Below, one piece after another: positions 19,000 through 25,700 of a DNA stretch of 64,000 bases (position 1 is its first letter; every line of letters starts with the position of its first letter). The stretch lies in contig NZ_LT629740.1 of NCBI RefSeq assembly GCF_900105165.1, positions 3,224,001 through 3,288,000 of the forward strand, written 5' to 3'. The stretch comes from Mucilaginibacter mallensis. GTDB lineage: Bacteria; Bacteroidota; Bacteroidia; Sphingobacteriales; Sphingobacteriaceae. Position numbers and translations under genes: made by a program. Under the pieces are notes generated by a model. That model was not told where the DNA came from and made no database searches. It saw only the letters and a list, made by a program, of their open reading frames with translations.

Positions 19000-19053
19000 C
19001 TTAAAAGTTTTATTAAGTCCGCTCCGCCAATTGCCGAGCGGACTTAAATGATT

Positions 19054-19305
19054 TTACATTTTCATTGCTGCTGGTTTTTTCTTGGCAGGATCAACCTTTA
19101 CTAAGGTCATACTACAGTTTGGCTTAGGGCATTTGCCGGGTTTATCGCTCAAAACATCATGGTGCATTGGGCAGGTATATTGCACCTTTGCAACTTTTGC
19201 TTTTTTAGTTTTAGCGGTATCGGTTACCAAATTTGTTGAATGAGCAGCGAACACACTTGTGCCTGCAAAAAGAATGGCAATAGCCATTAAGGTTACTTTT
19301 TTCAT
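19054..19305 (-). CDS. small secreted heavy-metal-binding-domain (HMBD) protein
   Basis: 83 residues: a signal peptide (VTLMAIAILFAGTSVFA), a Lys-rich linker, then an HMBD with YTCPMHHDVLSDKPG (Cys45, Met47, His48-49) and CPKPNCSMTLVKV (Cys59, Cys64, Met66). The domain matches the N-terminal modules of the two CusB-like adaptors, but the second knuckle reads CPKPNCSM instead of CPICGM, two residues longer between the cysteines. A periplasmic metal chaperone or buffer handing ions to the pump is likely (inference). It lies 54 bases upstream of the CusA N-terminal frame. Confidence 0.85.
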   Translation of the reverse strand: MKKVTLMAIAILFAGTSVFAAHSTNLVTDTAKTKKAKVAKVQYTCPMHHDVLSDKPGKCPKPNCSMTLVKVDPAKKKPAAMKM

Positions 19306-19444
19306 GTTTATTGAAAAATTAAAAAATGGATAAATAGCATCAGACCCATAAAAGCCCTATGCCTTGATTATAAATTAAGATGATGGATTCAACTTGAATG
19401 ATAGCCGTTTACAGACCGTAAAGGCTAATGCAGGAAAATACAGA

Positions 19445-19822
19445 TCAGATTCTGTAGGTACAATTGAGGGTATATACGGGTATAATTGAATGTCCCGGTG
19501 GGGCATTTCCCTTGTATACTATTTTGGTGTGTAACAGGCTAACAACGGCTTCATTGTTCAGGCTGATAAAAGATGGAACTATCGCGGGTGCGGGATGGCT
19601 TAAAGATAATGCGGTACTGTTAAAGTGGTTGTCGTTTATCTTTAAGCTTTGTTTTTCGTGACGACAGCATTTGTTCTTATCAACTTGTTTACTGGAGTTA
19701 TCCTCGCCATAAGTTAACGTAACTGAAGCCAGTTTACCACAGCAATAAAAACGGTTTATACCCATACCCACACAGGATAGCAGATATATAACCGTTAATA
19801 AAATGAGTGTGGTACGTTTCAT
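19445..19822 (-). CDS. HYC_CC_PP-type small membrane/secreted cysteine protein
   Basis: 125 residues. A hydrophobic N-terminus (LILLTVIYLLSCVGMGI) is followed by RFYCCGKLASVTL, KNKCCRHEKQ and, near the end, APPGHS. These are the three landmarks of the Bacteroidota family known as HYC_CC_PP, but the usual HYCG block reads FYCCG here. Function is not established; the family recurs next to copper-efflux genes, and the CC and His residues suggest metal binding (inference). It lies between the DUF3347 gene and the small HMBD gene. Confidence 0.7.
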   Translation of the reverse strand: MKRTTLILLTVIYLLSCVGMGINRFYCCGKLASVTLTYGEDNSSKQVDKNKCCRHEKQSLKINDNHFNSTALSLSHPAPAIVPSFISLNNEAVVSLLHTKIVYKGNAPPGHSIIPVYTLNCTYRI

Positions 19823-19866
19823 ATAATAATACGAAGATATTGAATTTTTAAATTACAAATAGCTAC

Positions 19867-20382
19867 TTATTTACTTACCGGGTTTAAAGTAGCAGTAGTT
19901 CTGCCGCAATCCAGCATTTTTTTACCTAAATATGGATTTTTAATGGCTGTTGATTCGCTTAGCCAGGTAGCTTTCTTCATAGGGCAATATTGTTGATATA
20001 CTACGGTGCTATTCAATTTTAAACCTTTTATCACCTCATACATATTTTTTGAGAGGCTGGTAAAGTGCTCGCGTTGATGGTCAATGGCAGTACTTTCGCT
20101 AATGTGCCTGCTATCAAACTGGAGCTTATCAGTATAAGCCATCCATATTTTATGTTGATCAGGGTTTAGCTTGTCCATTGGTACAGCGTTAACCGCAGTA
20201 AATAGCTCTTTTGCTTTACTTTGTGCGGCGCTGCTATTGTCGCCAGCTAATGCGTCTTTAACACCATAGTAGGCTGTGAGCACATTATTAATTGCAGTGT
20301 TTGCTGTTACGCTCTGCGCTATTACTGTTGAAAAGGGTATCAATAATAATAGTGCAATAAATATGGATCTGGTAGTTTTCAT
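19867..20382 (-). CDS. DUF3347 domain-containing secreted protein
   Basis: 171 residues with a signal peptide (SIFIALLLLIPFSTVIAQ). The helical mature part ends with YQQYCPMKKATWLSESTAI and KNPYLGKKMLDCG, the hallmark C-terminus of DUF3347, with Cys-Pro-Met and a second Cys. DUF3347 domains occur alone or fused to CusB-type adaptors and are thought to help metal handling in the periplasm; direct function is not established. It is 32 bases from the AraC-type regulator gene upstream and 45 bases from the HYC_CC_PP gene downstream, consistent with one operon. Confidence 0.82.
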   Translation of the reverse strand: MKTTRSIFIALLLLIPFSTVIAQSVTANTAINNVLTAYYGVKDALAGDNSSAAQSKAKELFTAVNAVPMDKLNPDQHKIWMAYTDKLQFDSRHISESTAIDHQREHFTSLSKNMYEVIKGLKLNSTVVYQQYCPMKKATWLSESTAIKNPYLGKKMLDCGRTTATLNPVSK

Positions 20383-20413
20383 GCGTTTTAATTATTTAAC
20401 GGGTATTATTAAT

Positions 20414-20983
20414 TTATAGTCTGTCGAGCGATTTACGGCTCTTAAATTTATTTGTTTTATACTGACTGGGCGTTAACCCGGTTATACTTTTAAACTGGGC
20501 CGATAAATGCGCGCTGCTGCTGTAGCCCATCTGGTAAGCTATCTCATTCAGGTTTAGTTCACCGTATTCCAATAGCTCTTTTATTTTTTCCACCTTTTGC
20601 CCAATTATAAACCGCTCAATAGTTGTATCCTGCGAATTGGAGAATAAACGGCTCAAATGTGCATAATCCTTTCCTAATTTACTGGCGATCAGGTCTGAAT
20701 AAGAAACCTTAATTTCCGACAGATCTGAATGATGTACCAGTTCAACAACCACATTTTTAATAGCCTCAACCGTTTTATCCATCTCCTTACTAATCAGCTC
20801 AAAGCCCGAAACTTTCAGGTTTGCTGCAATCATTTGCAATTGCTCCTCAGTTGGTTCGGGTGTGACCTCGGCCTGCCCTAAGGCAACGAGTTTAACCGTA
20901 AAACCCAGGCTTTCCAATTGCTGCCCTACAATCATTTTACAGCGGTCGCACACCATGTTTTTTATATGTATCAGCATTAGCAA
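20414..20983 (-). CDS. AraC-type regulator with N-terminal heavy-metal-associated (HMA)-like domain
   Basis: 189 residues. Residues 1-65 resemble an HMA ferredoxin-like fold: MLMLIHIKNMVCDRCKMIV has a CxxC (Cys12, Cys15) where HMA domains bind Cu(I), followed by LESLGFTVKLVALGQAEV. A linker (DKTVEAIKNVVVELVHHSDL) leads to an AraC/XylS double helix-turn-helix at about 95-180, with LNEIAYQMGYSSSAHLSAQFK and the TGLTPSQYK signature. This makes it a one-component metal-responsive activator candidate, probably controlling the island. ATG codons at 20983 and 20977 are both possible starts. It lies 22 bases from the permease gene. Confidence 0.85.
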   Translation of the reverse strand: MLMLIHIKNMVCDRCKMIVGQQLESLGFTVKLVALGQAEVTPEPTEEQLQMIAANLKVSGFELISKEMDKTVEAIKNVVVELVHHSDLSEIKVSYSDLIASKLGKDYAHLSRLFSNSQDTTIERFIIGQKVEKIKELLEYGELNLNEIAYQMGYSSSAHLSAQFKSITGLTPSQYKTNKFKSRKSLDRL

Positions 20984-21005
20984 ATTATTTGCGCAAAATT
21001 AGCGC

Positions 21006-22157
21006 TTATTTCATGCTTTTACGTCCCCAATAAAAATAGATGACAGAAACAGGTATAAAGAACAGGTTTAGCCAGGTTTGATAGTTCCATTCAAAATGTT
21101 CAGTAGCCATTTGCATTCCACTGGCAGATGATTTTGGTATCCAATGCAAAGCGGCAAACGAATAATCCAAAAACAATGAGGTGGCGAAAATGCTAACTAC
21201 CAGTATACCTAATAAATACCACATAGTTTTATTGCCATAATATTTACGGAATACCATCAGCATAGGAATAGTAACCAGATCAGACAATATAAATGCGATA
21301 ACCCCGCCAAATGATATCCCACCTTTCCACAATACAGCAGCCATTACAATATTACCTACTGAACAAACAAAGGCAAAAATGGCAATTACTATCCCTACTA
21401 TCGCGTTCCAGCTTAATACTACAAAATGCGGCAGTGAACTGTTCCCGGTTAAAAATAAACCTTTCCAGAAAGCATCAGGCACTAAAACCATTAAAATGGA
21501 AGCTACTACAAGTCCGATAAGTATATCCTTACCCACCATGGTTACATCCATATAATAATGACCGCTGGCAGTTTTTAGTTTGGAGAACAGATTCGATTTG
21601 TCTGCATGATCGTCTTTTTTATCCATTTTCATATCATGCTGGCAGCAGGAACTTTTGGTTTCCATGTGATGATGCGCATGCGGATCATCAGACGTTTTGC
21701 CTTCGGATGCGGCTATATTTTCTTTAGCTTCTTCCTTTACTTTTGATGGAAAGAACCTGCTGATGAGTATAGCGGAAATGATAATAAAAAATAGCCCACC
21801 TATTACTTCGCCACCAAAAAATGCCCAGCCTAATAGTGATACTATAACGATAAATATTTCGAAGACTAAATTGGTGCTGGCCACCATAAATGCTACCGCG
21901 TTTGACCATGTAGAACCTTTTATCATCAGTGTACGCGCCATTGATGCCGCGGCATAAGAACAGGAAGAAGATATGGCACCGAAAAGAGTAGAAAGACCCA
22001 AAGCGGCTATCGAGTCCTTACCCAAACGTGCTGAAATACTTTCGGTAGATACAAATGCCCTTATTAATGATGACAGAATAAACCCTAATGCAAGCCCCCA
22101 GTATATATCCCAAACCATAAAAGCCAATTCGGTTAAAATGTTTGTTATTACGCTCAT
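21006..22157 (-). CDS. ArsP/UPF0718-type permease with His/Cys/Met-rich cytoplasmic loop
   Basis: 383 residues with about eight hydrophobic segments in two halves. The first half has the SSCSYAAASMARTLMIKG motif and the second SVGNIVMAAVLWKGG, both typical of the DUF318/UPF0718 (ArsP_1) permease family, some members of which export organoarsenicals. The central loop (about residues 145-200) contains DPHAHHHMETKSSCCQH and MKMDKKDDHAD, a likely metal-binding stretch. As first gene of the minus-strand island, 208 bases from the divergent gene, it is probably controlled by the promoter of the whole set. Substrate unknown; a copper or other soft-metal species is suggested only by context. Confidence 0.82.
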   Translation of the reverse strand: MSVITNILTELAFMVWDIYWGLALGFILSSLIRAFVSTESISARLGKDSIAALGLSTLFGAISSSCSYAAASMARTLMIKGSTWSNAVAFMVASTNLVFEIFIVIVSLLGWAFFGGEVIGGLFFIIISAILISRFFPSKVKEEAKENIAASEGKTSDDPHAHHHMETKSSCCQHDMKMDKKDDHADKSNLFSKLKTASGHYYMDVTMVGKDILIGLVVASILMVLVPDAFWKGLFLTGNSSLPHFVVLSWNAIVGIVIAIFAFVCSVGNIVMAAVLWKGGISFGGVIAFILSDLVTIPMLMVFRKYYGNKTMWYLLGILVVSIFATSLFLDYSFAALHWIPKSSASGMQMATEHFEWNYQTWLNLFFIPVSVIYFYWGRKSMK

Positions 22158-22178
22158 ATAAATTCATTTATTGTAATA

Positions 22179-22186
22179 CAAAATTA
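22179..22186 (-). promoter_or_regulatory. candidate Bacteroidota -7 box for the metal island
   Basis: On the minus strand this reads TAATTTTG, matching the TAnnTTTG consensus, 22 bases before the permease start. No good TTTG -33 box is seen at the right distance, so an activator (perhaps the AraC-type protein) may be needed. Confidence 0.35.
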
Positions 22187-22259
22187 CCCCAGCCCTGCTT
22201 TTTAAATTTACAGTTTAACGTATTTAATTTATAGGATTATGATATTATAATTGTTTCAT

Positions 22260-22267
22260 TAGATTTG
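22260..22267 (+). promoter_or_regulatory. candidate Bacteroidota -7 box upstream of the isomerase-like gene
   Basis: TAGATTTG matches TAnnTTTG about 100 bases before the ATG at 22366. No matching -33 box is obvious; assignment is tentative. Confidence 0.28.
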
Positions 22268-22365
22268 TTTATACAGAAGATCAATTATAACGATGCGATT
22301 TTGCTTATCCGATAATTCAATCACTTGGTAAGTAAATAGAGCTGAACATTTAACACATTTCAACA

Positions 22366-23256
22366 ATGGCTACAAATCAAGGCCGCCGGTCGGCTATACG
22401 GAATATGATTGCAGGTACTGCGGCAATAGGCGCATCGGGTGTGCTAGCCTCTTTTGCTGAACCTACAAAAATTAACACAATGAATAATAAGTTAAAAGGT
22501 AATATAAACCACTCCGTTTGCAGATGGTGCTATGCCGATATACCGCTCGACCAGCTTTGCGCTGCAGCTAAAGATATGGGCATTAAATCTATTGATCTTG
22601 TTGGACCAAAAGAATGGCCTACCTTACAGCAATATGGCCTCTATTCAGCCATGTGCAATGGTGCGGAGATAAATTTGACTGATGGTTTTAATGATAAAAC
22701 TTTTCATGAAACACTCATCAAAAATTATTCGGAAATGATACCGCTGGTGGGTAAAGCCGGCTATAAAAACCTGATATGCTTTAGTGGAAGCCGCCGTGGT
22801 AAAAGCGATGAAACAGGTTGGAATAATTGCGCAGAGGGCTTAAAACAATTAATGCCGCTGGCCGAAAAGCACGGTGTAATATTGGTTATGGAACTGCTCA
22901 ACAGTAAAGTTAATCATAAGGATTACCAATGCGACAGGACAGCGTGGGGTGTTGAACTGGTTAAACGTGTGGGCTCAGATAACTTCAGGTTATTGTACGA
23001 CATATACCACATGCAGATTGATGAGGGCGATGTGATCAGGACCATAACTGATAACCACGAATATATTGCCCATTACCACACCGGCGGCGTACCCGGCAGA
23101 AACGAGATAGACGAAACACAGGAGCTATTTTACCCGGCGGTAATGAAAGCAATTGTGGCAACAGGCTTCAAAGGCTATGTTGCCCAGGAGTTTATTCCTA
23201 AACACGCAGATAAATTGGCTTCCTTAAAACAAGGGATACTGATATGTGATGTGTAA
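22366..23256 (+). CDS. hydroxypyruvate isomerase-like TIM-barrel protein with Tat-like signal
   Basis: 296 residues. The N-terminus NQGRRSAIRNMIAGTAAIGASG has a twin-arginine-like pattern and a hydrophobic stretch, so export through Tat is likely. The rest is an AP-endonuclease-type TIM barrel with the Hyi-like features VGPKEWPTLQQYGL, VMELLNSK (Glu), LLYDIYHMQIDEGD, HYHTGGVPGRNEID and VAQEFIP, the last four containing expected metal ligands. Cytoplasmic Hyi isomerises hydroxypyruvate and tartronate semialdehyde; an exported homologue probably acts on another sugar. It stands alone on the plus strand, divergent from the metal island and followed by a palindromic repeat. The exact reaction is unknown. 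Confidence 0.8.
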   Translation: MATNQGRRSAIRNMIAGTAAIGASGVLASFAEPTKINTMNNKLKGNINHSVCRWCYADIPLDQLCAAAKDMGIKSIDLVGPKEWPTLQQYGLYSAMCNGAEINLTDGFNDKTFHETLIKNYSEMIPLVGKAGYKNLICFSGSRRGKSDETGWNNCAEGLKQLMPLAEKHGVILVMELLNSKVNHKDYQCDRTAWGVELVKRVGSDNFRLLYDIYHMQIDEGDVIRTITDNHEYIAHYHTGGVPGRNEIDETQELFYPAVMKAIVATGFKGYVAQEFIPKHADKLASLKQGILICDV

Positions 23257-23736
23257 AGGCCTGTTTTCCTTACCGCTTCAATAGTCGACTCACCCGGTCT
23301 TCGCTCAGCCGCTCGACCTGCCCTCTCTGCCGTAAACGGTAAAGAGGGCGAGCTCATTCATTTATTTTTCCACCCTCTTTACGCTTTAACGTAGAGAGGG
23401 GCGACCAGCGCAGCGAAGTCGGGGTGAGTCAAACTCGCCGACATGCCGCTATTTCTTTTTTAATTCATTTTTTACTCTAAAAAAGACACTTCCCTTCCCA
23501 TTGCTCTACATTTAATTATTATTAAAATTTATACTATTGGTATATTATCAAAATAATATCTACTTTTAAATAAATGGGCTAATAATAAGCAACTTATCAG
23601 TTGTAATTATTGAAATTTATGCCCGTGTAAATTACCAGACCATCACAACCTTTAATATAAACTACCTCGTATAATATAATTTACTGTACTGCTTTTAAAG
23701 AATTGAAATTATTTACTGATTTTAAATTGTTTTACC
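23257..23736. other. 480-base intergenic region with palindromic repeat and AT-rich leader
   Basis: The left part holds a 144-base palindromic repeat (23287-23430). The right 300 bases are strongly AT-rich with no recognisable ORF or RNA gene and probably carry the promoter of the hydrolase-oxidase cassette that starts at 23737. Confidence 0.7.
23287..23430. repeat. 144-bp GC-rich palindromic intergenic repeat
   Basis: The ends read GACTCACCCGGTCTTCGCT and, inverted, GACTCACCCCGACTTCGCT. Inner arms include CCCTCTCTGCCG / CGTAGAGAGGGG and a central CCCTCTTTACGC near TAAAGAGGGCG. The long hairpin-forming structure resembles the REP-like elements scattered in Sphingobacteriaceae genomes (recalled, not searched). 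It follows the isomerase-like stop by 30 bases and may act as its 3' end. Confidence 0.75.
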
Positions 23737-24744
23737 GTGCACCAGTTCGACCTATACCCATTTACTTCATTTGACGGTTTTAAATGCAATCTGTGGCGAT
23801 TAAAAACCGACAGGCCAACACCCAAAGGCCCTGTATTATTGGTGCATGGGGCGGGTGTAAAAAGCAATATATTTAATGCCCCTAATGACAAAAACATACT
23901 GGATTCTCTATCCGAAGATGGCTATGATGTTTGGCTAGAGAACTGGCGGGGTAGTATGCTCTGTACTCCCAACCAATGGAACCTGGAAATAGTTGCCGAT
24001 AACGACCATCCAGCTGCCGTCCAGGAGATATGCAGGCTTACAGGTTATGCCACAATAAAGGCTATTATCCATTGCCAGGGCTCAACAAGCTTTATGATCT
24101 CTGTATTAAAGGGGCTGGTGCCGCAGGTTACTACTATTGTAAGCAACGCGGTTTCGCTACACCCGGTGGTATCGGATGCTTCACAGTTTAAGTTGAATAG
24201 TTTGGTTCCGGTGGTTAAACTCATGACCAGCTATCTTAACCCTCATTGGGGAGATGACGCTCCTGATTTCAAGGCAAAACTATTCCGCTCGATTGTAAAA
24301 TTAACGCACTGGGAAAACGATACCGATGTAGGCAAGTTTGTAAGTTTTACCTATGGTGTGGGTCACCCTGCCTTATGGGAACTGGATAATCTATCGAACA
24401 CAACTAAAAACTGGATACGGGGAGAATTTGGCTATGTGCCGATGTCGTTTTTCGATCATATTACCAAATGTATAGCAGCAGGCGCGCTGGTATCGGCAGA
24501 TGGTAAGATCAATTATGCTTCTGAAAAACCGGCAACACAGGCACGCTTTGCCTTTTTCGCCGGAAGGCTTAATAAATGTTTTTCCTATGAAAGCCAGGTA
24601 AATACTTATAACTATTTCAACGCGTATCGCCCCAACTATCACAAGCTATATGTTTATGACACCTACAGTCACCTGGATATTTTTATGGGAAAGGATGCTT
24701 ATAAAGACATTTTTCCGGCAATGATCTATGAATTAAACAACTAA
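23737..24744 (+). CDS. alpha/beta hydrolase with cysteine at the nucleophile elbow
   Basis: 335 residues starting at GTG (no ATG fits). An oxyanion-hole region PVLLVHGAGVKSNIF and the downstream YDVWLENWRGS are typical of alpha/beta hydrolases. The nucleophile elbow reads IIHCQGSTSF with Cys113 where Ser is usual, and the C-terminal YSHLDIFMG supplies the catalytic His. The same arrangement is found, to my recollection, in hydrolase domains fused to cholesterol oxidase-like GMC proteins, which fits the GMC gene two positions downstream. No signal peptide is seen, so it is probably cytoplasmic. It is first in a cassette with 10-, 55- and 12-base gaps. Substrate unknown; an ester or lactone of a sterol-like or polyketide compound is possible. 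Confidence 0.78.
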   Translation: MHQFDLYPFTSFDGFKCNLWRLKTDRPTPKGPVLLVHGAGVKSNIFNAPNDKNILDSLSEDGYDVWLENWRGSMLCTPNQWNLEIVADNDHPAAVQEICRLTGYATIKAIIHCQGSTSFMISVLKGLVPQVTTIVSNAVSLHPVVSDASQFKLNSLVPVVKLMTSYLNPHWGDDAPDFKAKLFRSIVKLTHWENDTDVGKFVSFTYGVGHPALWELDNLSNTTKNWIRGEFGYVPMSFFDHITKCIAAGALVSADGKINYASEKPATQARFAFFAGRLNKCFSYESQVNTYNYFNAYRPNYHKLYVYDTYSHLDIFMGKDAYKDIFPAMIYELNN

Positions 24745-24754
24745 ACCAATTACC

Positions 24755-25645
24755 ATGGGAATACCTGATAGAATTAAGAACTATACCGGCCGTTATGCAT
24801 TGGTTGATGATGTGCCCTTTAAAATGCCGGTAGCCACCGAAAATTCACCTGCATTAATGGCTGCTTTTTTATGCGATTACGATAAGGCAAACGCCTTACT
24901 GCCCGGTAACGAGCTGCACGCGGTAAAGTACCATAATGGCAAAGCCATATTTATGGTTACCGTAATAAATTACCTGCATACCAACATAGGTAAATATATC
25001 GAATATAGCATAGGCATTGCCTGTACCAGGGGCCCAAAACCAGCGCCCAGAATGCTACCTGCTTTATTTACCAGTCACTACAACACCGGGCAATATATAC
25101 TTGAACTCCCTGTAAGCAGCGAAATATCAGTTAAAGGCGGCAAAGGCATATGGGGAATGCCTAAGCATAAGGCCAGTCTTGATTTTATTATCACTGATGA
25201 TAAAGTATCGGCCCAATATGAGCTGAATGGCCACTTCGCTTTCAGGATAGAGATTGATAAACCGGCTAAATGTAATTTTCCGCTGAATGTGGGCTCAGTA
25301 AACTATAGTCATTTTCGCAATATGCTGATGGCATCTAACATCTATTTCAAAGCTAAAGCAGGTATAAGAATGGGTAAAAACGCCAAAGGCAGTTTATTTA
25401 TCGGGGATCATAAACGTACCGGCTATATGCGTGATTTGGGAATTGAAAGCAGCCCGCTTTTTACTGCATTTATGCCGCATGCCAATGGTGTGCTCGACGA
25501 TCATTTTGAGTGCTGGTTTATCACCTATAAAGATAAACCTCAAAAAGTAACACCCGAAGGCTTTGCAAGCGTGATAAACATGGGTTTGAGTGAAGACTGG
25601 CTGCCCGCACCGAGCATCACCGATTACCAGCAATTTAAGATATAA
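24755..25645 (+). CDS. acetoacetate decarboxylase (ADC)-like family protein
   Basis: 296 residues. The central ISVKGGKGIWGMPKHKASL aligns with the active site of acetoacetate decarboxylase, GYPKK: the Schiff-base lysine is present (Lys137), but the second lysine is His138. Other family features are YLEY-like IGKYIEYSIGIACTRGPKP and the C-terminal FGHLDD-like stretch ending at GVLDDHFECWF. Proteins of this superfamily also include cyclases/hydratases that use the Lys imine without decarboxylation. It lies 10 bases after the hydrolase and is probably in one operon with the GMC oxidase. The reaction is unknown; action on a beta-keto acid derivative is an inference. Confidence 0.75.
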   Translation: MGIPDRIKNYTGRYALVDDVPFKMPVATENSPALMAAFLCDYDKANALLPGNELHAVKYHNGKAIFMVTVINYLHTNIGKYIEYSIGIACTRGPKPAPRMLPALFTSHYNTGQYILELPVSSEISVKGGKGIWGMPKHKASLDFIITDDKVSAQYELNGHFAFRIEIDKPAKCNFPLNVGSVNYSHFRNMLMASNIYFKAKAGIRMGKNAKGSLFIGDHKRTGYMRDLGIESSPLFTAFMPHANGVLDDHFECWFITYKDKPQKVTPEGFASVINMGLSEDWLPAPSITDYQQFKI

Positions 25646-25700
25646 ATCTCTAAACTATTATGAATTTATTAAACGACCTATCCTGATAAAAACAATCTAT

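Noticed and set aside
21697..21957. Open frame antisense to the permease gene
   Set aside because: Mirrors the codon pattern of the permease and has no start signal or motif.
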